From positions 186,001 to 250,000 of the forward strand of contig JACCXH010000049.1 of assembly GCA_013697245.1 (NCBI GenBank): a DNA stretch of 64,000 bases, read 5' to 3'. The notes beneath the pieces were generated by a model. It saw nothing but the letters and a program-made list of their open reading frames with translations. It was not told the DNA's origin and searched no databases. The position numbers and the translations under genes were made by a program. Origin of the DNA: Bacteroidota bacterium. GTDB taxonomy: Bacteria; Bacteroidota; Bacteroidia; B-17B0; Aurantibacillaceae. Shown here piece after piece: positions 27,602-36,535 of this stretch (positions are counted from its first letter, which is position 1; every line of letters begins with the position of its first letter).

Positions 27602-29653
27602 ATGATGTTTGTTTATCCCGCATTTTTATGGGCTTTGGCGGCGGTTACAATTCCAATTCTTATTCATTTATTTAATTTCAGGCGTTATAAAAAGGTTTAC
27701 TTTACTAACGTAAAATTTTTAAAAGAATTACAGCATCAAAGTAAATCCAAATCACGCTTAAGAGAGATCCTTGTTTTAATTGCCCGTTGTCTGGCAATAG
27801 CTTGTCTTGTTATGGCTTTTTGCCAGCCGGTGCTTTTTGATAAGAACACGGTTATTACCAATACAGGTGCAAAGGCAATTAGTATTTATATTGATAACTC
27901 TTTTAGCATGGAGAATGTTAATAAGCAAGGCCCTTTATTGGAAATAGCAAAGAGTAAAGCAAAAGAGATAATCAAAGCTTTTGGTAACGGTGATAAATTC
28001 CAGATAATCACCAACGATTTTGAAGGCAAACACCAGCGTTTTAACTCTAAAGAAGATGCTGTAAATGTTGTAGATGAAGTAAAGATTTCTAGTGCCACTC
28101 GGTTGTACAGTGATGTTTTAAAACGTCAGACTGAATTTTTAAACACATCTAATTTAAACGATCAAAAAGTATATGCTTTAAGCGACGTTCAGGAAACTAC
28201 TTTTAATTTAGCCGCCATTCAAAACGACACCGTAGTTAAAATAACGCTTGTGCCTTTAAAAGCTAACGAGGTAAATAATATTTATATCGATACTTGCTGG
28301 TTTGAAACACCGCTTCAACAAAAAGGCTTCATTCAAAAATTACATGCAAATGTTATAAATTATGGCAATACCAACCTTGAAATTGGCTCGGCAAAATTAT
28401 TTTTAAATAAACAACAAATTGCCATTAGCTCTTTTTCGGTAGAAGCTAATTCAAAAAAAGAGATACAATTTACTTTTGAATGCAAGAAAGAGGGCATTAA
28501 TTATGGGTCTATTAAAATAGAGGATTTTCCAATTACGTTTGACGATGAATTATTTTTTGCCTTTAATTCTAAAGTTAATGTTTCCGTTTGTTTAGTAAAT
28601 GGTAAAGATCAATCATTGGATAATCCCATTGCTACTCTTTTTAAAACGGATAGTTTATTTAAATTAAATTCTTTTTTAGAGCAGGCCATTGATTTCAGCG
28701 CTTTTAAAACTAGCGATGTTATTATTTTAAACCAGCTTGGTGAACTTAGCAGCGGCTTAATGGCCGAGTTACTTAAGTTTACCGGCAATGGCGGCTCGGT
28801 AGTGTTCATCCCTTCGCAAACAGCTAATTTAACTTCTTACAACCAAAGCCTGTCAATGCTACAGCTACCAAATCTGATCTCGGCAGATACTTCTCATTTA
28901 AAAGTTGATAAAATAGAACTCGCCTCTAAATTTTATGCCGGCGTTTTCGAAAAAGTAAACGATCGTTTGAATTTACCGCTTGTGGCCAACCATTATAAAC
29001 TCGCAAAAACAAATAAAATGGATTTTGAAACCATTTTAATGCTGCAAAATGGCGATGCCTTATTTGGTCTCAGTAAAAAAGACAACGCTTCGGTTTACCT
29101 TTTCTCTGCGCCGTTAAATGAAAAATGCACCAATTTTCCGAAGCACGCATTGTTTGTACCTACTTTTTACCAGGTTTGTTTTAATAGCTTAAGATCTGTT
29201 CCACTTTCTTACCATGCAAGCTCAAACATAGTTATCACTATTAAGAACGACCTGGCCTCGATCGATCAGCCGCCGCACATAAAGCAGGTAAATGGTCTCT
29301 TAGATATTATTCCCGAATCAAGAGCATTAAATAATGGTGTTTCACTTTATACACAGCATCAGGTTAATGTACCCGGTTTTTTTGAGGTGGTAAGAAATAA
29401 CCAGGTATTATTGCCATTGGCCTTTAATTATTCGCGAAAAGAGTCTGATCTTAAATGTATGGTTCAGGAACAATTAAAGAAAGTTATAGCAGATAAAGGC
29501 TTTAAGAACATAAAGTTAATAGAAGATACAAGCAGCGATATAACAGGTCAGGTGCAGCAAGGGGCAGAGGGTAAGAAACTGTGGAAAATATTTATTATCT
29601 TAACCTTGTTGTTTATAGGAATAGAAATAGCTTTACTAAGATTTTTAAAATAA
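27602..29653 (+). CDS. BatA-domain membrane protein with vWA-like fold
   Basis: This 683-residue protein opens with the BatA N-terminal membrane domain (MMFVYPAFLWALAAVTIPIL, then IHLFNFRRYKKVYFTNVKFL) and a second helix at about 56-75. A von Willebrand A-like domain follows (about 88-260) with DNSFSMEN, a form of the DxSxS metal site. A long extracytoplasmic beta region comes next, and a final membrane helix lies at about 663-680. Such proteins occur with MoxR/Bat stress systems in Bacteroidota; no moxR or other bat genes are adjacent. It starts 8 bases ahead of the dihydroorotase-like gene. Confidence 0.85.
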   Translation: MMFVYPAFLWALAAVTIPILIHLFNFRRYKKVYFTNVKFLKELQHQSKSKSRLREILVLIARCLAIACLVMAFCQPVLFDKNTVITNTGAKAISIYIDNSFSMENVNKQGPLLEIAKSKAKEIIKAFGNGDKFQIITNDFEGKHQRFNSKEDAVNVVDEVKISSATRLYSDVLKRQTEFLNTSNLNDQKVYALSDVQETTFNLAAIQNDTVVKITLVPLKANEVNNIYIDTCWFETPLQQKGFIQKLHANVINYGNTNLEIGSAKLFLNKQQIAISSFSVEANSKKEIQFTFECKKEGINYGSIKIEDFPITFDDELFFAFNSKVNVSVCLVNGKDQSLDNPIATLFKTDSLFKLNSFLEQAIDFSAFKTSDVIILNQLGELSSGLMAELLKFTGNGGSVVFIPSQTANLTSYNQSLSMLQLPNLISADTSHLKVDKIELASKFYAGVFEKVNDRLNLPLVANHYKLAKTNKMDFETILMLQNGDALFGLSKKDNASVYLFSAPLNEKCTNFPKHALFVPTFYQVCFNSLRSVPLSYHASSNIVITIKNDLASIDQPPHIKQVNGLLDIIPESRALNNGVSLYTQHQVNVPGFFEVVRNNQVLLPLAFNYSRKESDLKCMVQEQLKKVIADKGFKNIKLIEDTSSDITGQVQQGAEGKKLWKIFIILTLLFIGIEIALLRFLK

Positions 29654-29660
29654 AAATAAG

Positions 29661-30926
29661 ATGAATATATTAATTAAACAAGCACGAATTTTAGCAACTA
29701 ACAGTCCGTTTTACGATAAAACAATGGATATATTAATTGAAGGAGGCGTGATTGTTGAAATTAAAAAGAATTTAACTCCAAAAGGAGTTGTAAAAATAAT
29801 TGAGGGAAGTGGCCTGCACGTTTCTAACGGGTGGGTGGATATGCAGGCCGTATCCTGCGATCCGGGATATGAACATAAGGAAACATTAGAAACAGTTATT
29901 AAAGGCGCAGCTGCCGGTGGATTTACTTCGGTTTGCATTCACAGTTATAATAACCCCGCATTACATAACAAATCACAAATAGAATATGTAATTAATAAAA
30001 CAGAAAATAAACTGGTAAATGTTTTACCCTTTGGAACCATTACCGTTGATGGTAAAGGAAAAGACCTTGCCGAAATGCACGATATGAAAAAATCGGGCGC
30101 CATTGGCTTTAGCGATTATAAACATGCTATAAACGACGCTGGGATGATCATGCGGGCATTGCAATATTCCGATAACTTAAATTCTTTTATCGTTACGCAT
30201 TGTGATGATGAAAGCATCTCTAATGGCGGGCAAATAAACGAAGGCGAAGTTTCAACCGCGTTAGGCTTAAAAGGCATACCTGTTTTAGCCGAAGAACTTA
30301 ATTTACAACGCAACCTGGCAATTTTAGAATATATCGGCGGTAAGCTGCACATTCCAACCGTAAGTACAAAGGGTAGTGTAGAACTCATAAAAAGAGCAAA
30401 GGCAAATAATTTAAATGTAAGCTGTGGTGTTGCCGCAGTAAATCTGTTTCTGGATGATACAAGCTTAACCGAGTTTGATACAAATTATAAACTTAACCCG
30501 CCGTTACGTTCTAAAAAAGATGTACAGGCTTTGCGAACTGCCATTACGACCGGTGTAATTGATGTGATCGTCAGCGACCACTTACCGCAGGATGTTGAAA
30601 GCAAGGACCTTGAATTTGACCTGGCAGATTTTGGAATGATCAACCTGCAAACAGCCTTCTCATGTGCTCTTGAAGCCTTAAAGGATAAAAATATTGATAC
30701 CATTGTTAGATCAATGTCTGATAATGCCTATAACATCTTAGAGATCAAACTTCCAATAATAGCCGAAGGCAGTAATGCCAACCTAACTGTTTTCTCACTT
30801 ACGGATAGTACTACTTTAACCGAAAAAACAAATCTTTCAAGATCAAAAAACTCGCCTTTCTTCGGTAAAGCCCTTGCGGGTAAAGTTGTAGGCATGGTTA
30901 ATGGCAGTAAATCTTTTTTTAATTGA
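29661..30926 (+). CDS. Dihydroorotase-like amidohydrolase lacking the HxH metal site
   Basis: This 421-residue protein follows the type I dihydroorotase fold from end to end, including the C-terminal small domain (NLTVFSLTD...SPFFGKALAGKV). The metal-binding D-x-H-x-H is replaced: Asp60 is kept, but the two His positions are Gln62 and Val64 (GWVDMQAVSCDPG). The later His of the usual HVST is Thr (HIPTVST). His in THCDDE and Asp in SDHLPQD remain. It is therefore probably not an active zinc dihydroorotase. Non-catalytic dihydroorotase homologues are known to scaffold aspartate carbamoyltransferase, which is a reasonable role here. It probably shares a transcript with the BatA-like gene. Confidence 0.85.
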   Translation: MNILIKQARILATNSPFYDKTMDILIEGGVIVEIKKNLTPKGVVKIIEGSGLHVSNGWVDMQAVSCDPGYEHKETLETVIKGAAAGGFTSVCIHSYNNPALHNKSQIEYVINKTENKLVNVLPFGTITVDGKGKDLAEMHDMKKSGAIGFSDYKHAINDAGMIMRALQYSDNLNSFIVTHCDDESISNGGQINEGEVSTALGLKGIPVLAEELNLQRNLAILEYIGGKLHIPTVSTKGSVELIKRAKANNLNVSCGVAAVNLFLDDTSLTEFDTNYKLNPPLRSKKDVQALRTAITTGVIDVIVSDHLPQDVESKDLEFDLADFGMINLQTAFSCALEALKDKNIDTIVRSMSDNAYNILEIKLPIIAEGSNANLTVFSLTDSTTLTEKTNLSRSKNSPFFGKALAGKVVGMVNGSKSFFN

Positions 30927-30958
30927 AAAGTAATCCTGAGTGATTTGAAACTTAAATA

Positions 30959-32581
30959 ATGAAAAAAAAATTAATACTTATTTTAGTTTTATTTAATTGT
31001 TTATTTTTTTATGCTCAAGATAAAGCAAGTTCTAATTCGCTCGAAAAAACGAAAGATTCTCTTAAGGTTGCCATTAAAAAAGCACAAAATGATACCACCC
31101 GCTGCAATCTTTTAAGTAGGCTGGTGGAACTCGAATATAACGATTCTATTTGGCCGGCCTATTCTGAACAAATTATAAAAATATCAGAAAAAAATTTGGC
31201 ATCTAAAAATTTAAAATCTGATGAAAAAAACAAATTCTTATACTACATAGCATTAAGTTTAAATGGTTTAGGTACTTATGCCAATCAAAAAGGCGACATA
31301 CCACTTGCTCTTAAAAGATTTGAAGAGGCTTTAAAGATCTGTCAAATTCAAGGCGATAAAAAAGGGGTTGCCAATTCATATAATAACCTTGGTTCCATGT
31401 CTCATTACAAGGGCAATATAAACGAAGCCATTTCTTATTTTACTAAGAGCCTAAAAATAGGTGAAGAAATAGGAGATGATATATTGAAAGGAAATTCGTT
31501 ACATAATTTAGGTGTTATGTATGAAATTCAGGGCAACCTGCCAAAAGCCCTCGATCATTTTCATAGAAGTTTTAAAATAAGGTCACAAAATGATGAAAAA
31601 GCCGGAGTTGCTTCAGATCTTAATAGTATTGCCAATGTTTACCTCACGCAACATGAATATCCCAAAGCACTAAGTTATTTTCTTAAAAGCTTAAAATTAT
31701 ATACCGAAAAAGGCAGTAAAAATGGAATGAGCGTGGTGTTACTTAATATTGGAACTGTTTATAAATACAAAGGAAAATTATTAAATGCCCGTTATTATTA
31801 TAACAAAGGGTTAGAAATTTGTACAAGTGTTGATAATAAACTTGGTATGGGCCGCGCCTTTAATTATATAGGAGCAACCTATCAAAATGAGGATGAATTG
31901 CACACATCCCTGGAGTTTTACGAGAAAGCTTTAAAAATATTTAATGAAATTAATTATAAAACCGGCATCGCAACGGTTTCAGGTAATATTGGCAGGATTT
32001 ATTTCAAACAAAAAAATTACAACAAAGCCAAGCAATATGCTTTAGAATCGCTGCGATTGAATAAAGAATTGGGGTACGTTGAAACTCTTTCTAACTCAGC
32101 AAGTCTTTTATATGATATCTATAAGTCTGAAAACAATAGCGCGGCAGCACTAGAAATGCATGAGATGTATACATTTTATAAAGATAGCCTTTTGCATATG
32201 GGCAATAGAACAGAAAGCATAAAAAAAGAATATCAATTTGAGTATGAAAAAAAATTAACAGCCGATAGTGTAAAAACTGTTGAATCAAAAAAGGTTATTG
32301 CAGCACAGTTTAAAGAAGAAAAAACAATGCGCTATGCATTGTACAGTGGTATTGCCCTGGTTGCCATATTCGCTTTATTTATGTTCAATCGCTTTAGAAT
32401 ATCACAAAAGCAAAAGAGTTTAATTGAAATAAAAGAAAAGGAAACTCAAAGACAAAAAGACCTGGTAGAAGAAAAACAAAAAGAGATTCTGGCTAGTATC
32501 CGCTATGCCAAACGCATCCAGGATTCGTTATTGCCTTCAGAAAAATATATTGACAGGAATTTTAAGGAATTAAAAAAGTAA
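30959..32581 (+). CDS. TPR protein with membrane helix and coiled coil, no output domain
   Basis: This 540-residue protein has a signal peptide (ending in FFYAQ) and about seven TPR units between residues 95 and 390, such as GVANSYNNLGSMSHYKGNIN. A membrane helix lies at about 458-476, followed by a Glu/Lys-rich coiled coil. It ends in ASIRYAKRIQDSLLPSEKYI plus a dozen residues. In related proteins this linker leads into a SpoIIE-type PP2C phosphatase or a histidine kinase; here the chain simply stops. The TAA is followed at once by a convergent gene, so no lost domain lies downstream. A role in binding another signalling protein is plausible. Confidence 0.8.
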   Translation: MKKKLILILVLFNCLFFYAQDKASSNSLEKTKDSLKVAIKKAQNDTTRCNLLSRLVELEYNDSIWPAYSEQIIKISEKNLASKNLKSDEKNKFLYYIALSLNGLGTYANQKGDIPLALKRFEEALKICQIQGDKKGVANSYNNLGSMSHYKGNINEAISYFTKSLKIGEEIGDDILKGNSLHNLGVMYEIQGNLPKALDHFHRSFKIRSQNDEKAGVASDLNSIANVYLTQHEYPKALSYFLKSLKLYTEKGSKNGMSVVLLNIGTVYKYKGKLLNARYYYNKGLEICTSVDNKLGMGRAFNYIGATYQNEDELHTSLEFYEKALKIFNEINYKTGIATVSGNIGRIYFKQKNYNKAKQYALESLRLNKELGYVETLSNSASLLYDIYKSENNSAAALEMHEMYTFYKDSLLHMGNRTESIKKEYQFEYEKKLTADSVKTVESKKVIAAQFKEEKTMRYALYSGIALVAIFALFMFNRFRISQKQKSLIEIKEKETQRQKDLVEEKQKEILASIRYAKRIQDSLLPSEKYIDRNFKELKK

Positions 32582-32582
32582 C

Positions 32583-32990
32583 TTATAATTTCTTGAGCGC
32601 TTCCAATTTATAATGCACGTTCATATCAAACTCATTTTCTGTATGACTATTTTGAATGAATTTGTAAAGACTTAAACATTTTGCTTTTAGTTTTTCGTAC
32701 TTTTCTTCTTCGTTCCTTACAATATACAAATTCATGCGTTCAAAGAGTAGGTCGGCTAGGATCTTTAGCTGGTCTAGTGTTAAAGCAGGGTTGCTAAGTA
32801 CTTCCTTTTCAAAAGCTTCTTCATTTAAACCTTCAACGTGGTTTATTTCGAGTGAGGTAAACTTTAAAGAAGCTTTGTAAATTTCTTTTTCAAATTCTTC
32901 CCAGTCCAATTGTTTCTTAAAACCCAGAATAACGGCCATTACTTTGCCAAATTCTTCCAGTTGTCTTAATATATAATCTTTTCTAAGCAT
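32583..32990 (-). CDS. DUF6483 family protein
   Basis: This 135-residue helical protein starts with MLRKDYILRQLEEFGKVMA, which is typical of the DUF6483 family. The remainder is predicted all-alpha and has no catalytic motif. The ATG at 32990 is used; a TTG 24 bases upstream would lie deep in coaE. It overlaps the end of coaE by 8 bases, so it is the last gene of the DUF1573-yajC-ybbR-coaE cluster. Its function is unknown. Confidence 0.75.
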   Translation of the reverse strand: MLRKDYILRQLEEFGKVMAVILGFKKQLDWEEFEKEIYKASLKFTSLEINHVEGLNEEAFEKEVLSNPALTLDQLKILADLLFERMNLYIVRNEEEKYEKLKAKCLSLYKFIQNSHTENEFDMNVHYKLEALKKL

Positions 32991-33561
32991 TTTTAAATTT
33001 ATCGTACACAGCAATTACCTGTGTAATTAAAAAATCTTCTTCGTTATTATAAATTATTTCATCTGATCTTAATATCTTTTCATCCTGAGGCAATTGCGCT
33101 TTCATTTTTTGAATAACTTCTTCACGGCTTAATCCATCGCGTTCCATAACGCGCGCTATTCGCAGCTCATCCTTTGCGGCCACTAAAACTATTTTATCTA
33201 CCTGCGCTTCTAATTTTGCCTCAAACAATAAAGCCGTTTCTTTTACGATTAGTGTGCCTTTATGAAGCTCTTTAAATTCTTTAAATCTGTTAATAACAGC
33301 TGGGTGTATGATCTCGTTTAATTTGTGCAATAAAATTGTATCGGAGAATATTTTTGAGCTAATGTGTTTTTTATTTATTTCGATGGCAGAAATATATGCT
33401 TCATTACCCAAAAGTGCAATTACTTTTGGTTTAATATCCTTGTCAAAATAAATATCTTTCGCAACATCATCACTGTAAAAAACAGCGCAGCCAATTAGCT
33501 CAAATACTTTAGCCACTGTGCTTTTGCCACTACCAATACCACCTGTTAAACCTATGATCAT
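32983..33561 (-). CDS. coaE: Dephospho-CoA kinase CoaE
   Basis: This 192-residue P-loop kinase catalyses the last step of coenzyme A synthesis, phosphorylating the ribose 3' hydroxyl of dephospho-CoA. The Walker A motif is MIIGLTGGIGSGKST (residues 1-15). The substrate-binding region includes the conserved VKETALLFEA and a lid with RVMERDGLSREEV. The length is normal. It follows ybbR by 1 base and overlaps the DUF6483 gene. A CoaD-like domain lies about 6 kb away at 39.2-40.2 kb. Confidence 0.95.
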   Translation of the reverse strand: MIIGLTGGIGSGKSTVAKVFELIGCAVFYSDDVAKDIYFDKDIKPKVIALLGNEAYISAIEINKKHISSKIFSDTILLHKLNEIIHPAVINRFKEFKELHKGTLIVKETALLFEAKLEAQVDKIVLVAAKDELRIARVMERDGLSREEVIQKMKAQLPQDEKILRSDEIIYNNEEDFLITQVIAVYDKFKNA

Positions 33562-33562
33562 T

Positions 33563-34519
33563 TTATTTAATAATTAGTATTTCTACTTCCTTTGGATCGA
33601 TACTTAAAATATTTACATTTTTTGGAACTTCATTTAAGAACACAGGGCATTTATTGTTAGAGTTTATCTTAGAGGGATCAACACTTACTTTAAACAGAGT
33701 GGTGTCTGCAATGCTAAAGGCATTTTGTATGCTCGTAAATTTTACATTTACTTTTGCCGGGAAAACATTTACCTGTTTAAAACTCTGGCTGTTTAGGGCA
33801 CTTATAGGTAAAGTAATGGTATGCTCTATTAATCTATCTACCTCAATGTAAATCTCAACTTCCATATCAGAGGTACTAATTGTGGCGCTAGGCTTTATAA
33901 TAACCAGTTCGGATGTGTAGCTTTTATTTAGATTAACTAAATTAAGTGGCTGAGAATAAATAGTATCTATTTTATTAATTTCAGTTGTATCACCCCAAAT
34001 TGTAATAAATTCAGGTGTAATAATTGGTTGCCTGGAACCATATCCTTGTAAACATTTTAAATACAAGGGCACCTTTACCGGTATTTTTTTTTGGTAGCCA
34101 TTCTTTTCTGAAAAATAAAGTGTATCCGGTGTAATGTGTTTTATTTGTGTTTCAAATTTAAAACTACTTTTAAAATTAATGGCGTTGCTGCTTAAAATAT
34201 AGGTTTGTTGTTTGTTTACAGCTTTTAAAGCATTAAAATCAATTTCAACCGGTTTAAACGGCTGATTTGCCAATACTAAAAATAATTTTAATCCCGATGC
34301 CTTAATATCTACCGAAAGCTGATTAGGTATTTGCGTTAATGGCTTTTTATTTTGCGGTAAATTCTTAAATGCTACAGGCACCGTAACGGTATAAGTATAA
34401 ACTGTGTTTAAGGCTTGTAATATCCACAATGTGGAGGCAATGCCAATACAAATAAAAAAAGCCGTGGCTTTACCAGGCTTTAATTTTTTTTCTGAATATG
34501 TTGTGTTTGAATTATTCAA
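33563..34519 (-). CDS. YbbR-like (CdaR family) membrane-anchored protein
   Basis: This 318-residue protein has one N-terminal membrane helix (about 18-38), then YbbR-type beta repeats facing outward. Each has the pattern TVPVAFKNLP and, later, the ITLPISALN...VNVFPAKVNV type. In Firmicutes CdaR regulates the diadenylate cyclase CdaA; no cdaA gene is adjacent here, so that link is not shown. It lies between yajC and coaE, the usual Bacteroidota order. Confidence 0.85.
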   Translation of the reverse strand: MNNSNTTYSEKKLKPGKATAFFICIGIASTLWILQALNTVYTYTVTVPVAFKNLPQNKKPLTQIPNQLSVDIKASGLKLFLVLANQPFKPVEIDFNALKAVNKQQTYILSSNAINFKSSFKFETQIKHITPDTLYFSEKNGYQKKIPVKVPLYLKCLQGYGSRQPIITPEFITIWGDTTEINKIDTIYSQPLNLVNLNKSYTSELVIIKPSATISTSDMEVEIYIEVDRLIEHTITLPISALNSQSFKQVNVFPAKVNVKFTSIQNAFSIADTTLFKVSVDPSKINSNNKCPVFLNEVPKNVNILSIDPKEVEILIIK

Positions 34520-34529
34520 ACGTTTTAAA

Positions 34530-34850
34530 TTACGGTTGGTTTAAAGTTGCAGTAGCATCTTGCGAAACAGCGTTCTTAGAGATCTTCATTTTGCTGCCAT
34601 CTTCAACTTCCATAATAATTGTACCGTCTTCTTTTATATCGGCAATTTTACCATAAATACCGCCAATGGTCAATATTTTATCACCCTTTTTTAAAGCCTC
34701 AATGTATTTTTTTTGATCTTTTGCTTTTTTCATTTGAGGACGGATCATAAAGAAATAAAATACAACAATAATTGCTACTAAAGGTAAAAATTGCATTAAA
34801 GGATTTTGGCCGGCTGCAGGAGCGCCCATTAAAATTACTAGTTGGTTCAT
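34530..34850 (-). CDS. yajC: Preprotein translocase subunit YajC
   Basis: This 106-residue protein has one N-terminal membrane helix (MQFLPLVAIIVVFYFFMIRP, about 19-38) followed by a basic QMKKAKDQKK segment and a small soluble beta domain with GDKILTIGGIYGKI. That is the standard YajC layout. It associates with SecDF and the SecYEG translocon in the inner membrane. It is the second gene of a DUF1573-yajC-ybbR-coaE operon. Confidence 0.96.
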   Translation of the reverse strand: MNQLVILMGAPAAGQNPLMQFLPLVAIIVVFYFFMIRPQMKKAKDQKKYIEALKKGDKILTIGGIYGKIADIKEDGTIIMEVEDGSKMKISKNAVSQDATATLNQP

Positions 34851-34939
34851 GTTTTGTTTTTTTGTTAATGATAAACGTTTTATTCGTTTACCTGATTTAT
34901 GTTTAATTTATGGTAATTGATCTTGATCTACTTTACTGG

Positions 34940-35392
34940 TTATTTTGCAGTTTCTGCTACAATTATTTCTGTTTTTATTTTTAAGATACGTGTTGCCGGT
35001 TCGCAATTGGTAACTATGGTAATAGTTTTTTCCTGTAAGCCGCTTTTTCCTTCGCTGCTAAAAACAACATTAATTTTATTTTCTTCGCCTGCCTTTATTG
35101 GTTCTTTAGGCCAGTGTGGCACAGTGCAACCACAGCTTCCGCTGGCGCTGCTAATTATTAAATTGCTTTTGCCGGTGTTTTTAAAAGTAAAGGCGTGACT
35201 TACAATTTCTCCCTGCGTTATCTTTCCAAAATCAAACTCTTCTTCTTCAAATTTAATATCAGGGAGGTTTGTATTTGCTTGTCCATCGGCACTGGCAGTA
35301 TTATTTACAATATCGGTGCCAATTGTACCATCCTCTTTAGTATTACAGGCACAAAGCGAAATAATAAAAGCGGCAATTAATATTCTTTTCAT
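34940..35392 (-). CDS. DUF1573 lipoprotein
   Basis: This 150-residue protein has a lipoprotein signal peptide (MKRILIAAFIISLCAC, modified Cys16 most likely). A single DUF1573 immunoglobulin-like domain follows, with FDFGKITQGEIVSHAFTFKN and SGSCGCTVPHWPKEPI. The ATG at 35392 is preferred over a TTG 24 bases upstream, because it gives a clean lipoprotein signal. In many Bacteroidota DUF1573 precedes yajC, usually after nusB; nusB is not in this window. The molecular function is unknown. Confidence 0.87.
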   Translation of the reverse strand: MKRILIAAFIISLCACNTKEDGTIGTDIVNNTASADGQANTNLPDIKFEEEEFDFGKITQGEIVSHAFTFKNTGKSNLIISSASGSCGCTVPHWPKEPIKAGEENKINVVFSSEGKSGLQEKTITIVTNCEPATRILKIKTEIIVAETAK

Positions 35393-35432
35393 AATAGGGC
35401 ACAAATATAAGTACATTAAAGAGGTTTTAAAA

Positions 35433-35460
35433 CAAAAAAAATCCCAATTGCTTGGGATCT
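35433..35460 (-). terminator. Rho-independent terminator of DUF6089 gene
   Basis: Read on the minus strand, ATCCCAA and TTGGGAT form a perfect 7-base stem with a 4-base loop, followed by seven T residues. It lies just after the stop codon of the DUF6089 gene and upstream of the DUF1573 start, separating the two transcription units. Confidence 0.82.
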
Positions 35461-35476
35461 TTATATTTTATTAGGT

Positions 35477-36391
35477 CTAGAATTTAGCCCTGATCTTTCT
35501 CATTTTTCTTTTCTTACCTTTTCCGAAGAAACCATGTCTTGCGCGGTAAAAGCTACTTTTACCTCTAATTACATAACTGTAACTTAAACTCATGGTCATG
35601 TAAGCATCTTTATGGGTTTTATCACCCCTTTTAGCACCCCATGTATGAGAACCGTAAGCACCGGCATTATCAGAAAGGCCTTGTGCTCCTAACTCAGTAG
35701 TTCTTAAAATTAAACCCTGTGTATAGGCATCGCTTGGCGGCGTGCTTGGATAATTACCACTAATATCATCTAAATAATCTGTAAAGGTTTTTCTGTAATT
35801 CATTTCAAAACCAATACGGTGTTTTTTATCCAATGTAAAATAAAAACCACCACCCATTGGAATGTTCAATCCAATTTTTTTATACTGAACACCTTCTGAT
35901 GCATATGGCTGCATTTTTACGTATTCGCCTTTATAAAGACTTTTTGGATTAGTAAAATATCCACCAATACCACCAAATAAATAAGCCCTGAAACCATTCC
36001 TATAACGGTAAGTATTTCCAAGGTCATTATTCTCGTAAAAAAACCATTCGCCGGTAAATGCAAGATCAAAAATATCGTTACGGAAATTAAAATTCCTGTA
36101 TTTTCTGCCCGGGTTAGTAGATAATTTATCGTCACCTTCAATTCTTAAATAATCAAAAGCCAATTTTAAAGAAAGTTTAGGCCTCCATTTATAACGGACA
36201 AAAGCACCGCCATTCCAACGGGTTTTGGCCAGTTTCATATCCGCAACAAAATCTCTTCTTGTTTTTTCTTTACCGCCAATATCACCAAGGTAATTTGAAG
36301 CACCGATCGATCCGCCATAATCCCAAAGCCACTGCGACTTTAAAGAAAATGTAGATGAAATAATAAATAGTAAAAATATAATTCTTTTCAT
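35477..36391 (-). CDS. DUF6089 outer-membrane beta-barrel protein
   Basis: This 304-residue protein has a signal peptide (ending in SLKSQ) and an 8-10-strand outer-membrane barrel of the DUF6089 type. The first strands include YGGSIGASNYLGDIGG, a family hallmark. Alternating aromatic residues continue to a basic C-terminal tail (GKGKKRKMRKIRAKF). Members occur in gliding and T9SS bacteria, but no function is established. It is a single gene with its own terminator. Confidence 0.85.
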   Translation of the reverse strand: MKRIIFLLFIISSTFSLKSQWLWDYGGSIGASNYLGDIGGKEKTRRDFVADMKLAKTRWNGGAFVRYKWRPKLSLKLAFDYLRIEGDDKLSTNPGRKYRNFNFRNDIFDLAFTGEWFFYENNDLGNTYRYRNGFRAYLFGGIGGYFTNPKSLYKGEYVKMQPYASEGVQYKKIGLNIPMGGGFYFTLDKKHRIGFEMNYRKTFTDYLDDISGNYPSTPPSDAYTQGLILRTTELGAQGLSDNAGAYGSHTWGAKRGDKTHKDAYMTMSLSYSYVIRGKSSFYRARHGFFGKGKKRKMRKIRAKF

Positions 36392-36535
36392 ATGAAGTTC
36401 AAATCTCGTAAAAATACCCCCAAATATAGTAAAAAATTCTTAAAATAAAGCAACATTTTATATACGAATAACTTTATTGTTTGGGTTTTGGTTTAAAAAC
36501 ATAATTTTATACCAAAATTCATCAATTTACCTGCC

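Noticed and set aside
32582-32990. A lost SpoIIE phosphatase domain downstream of the TPR gene
   Set aside because: The following sequence is a conserved convergent gene; no phosphatase motif (such as GDFYW) is present in any frame.
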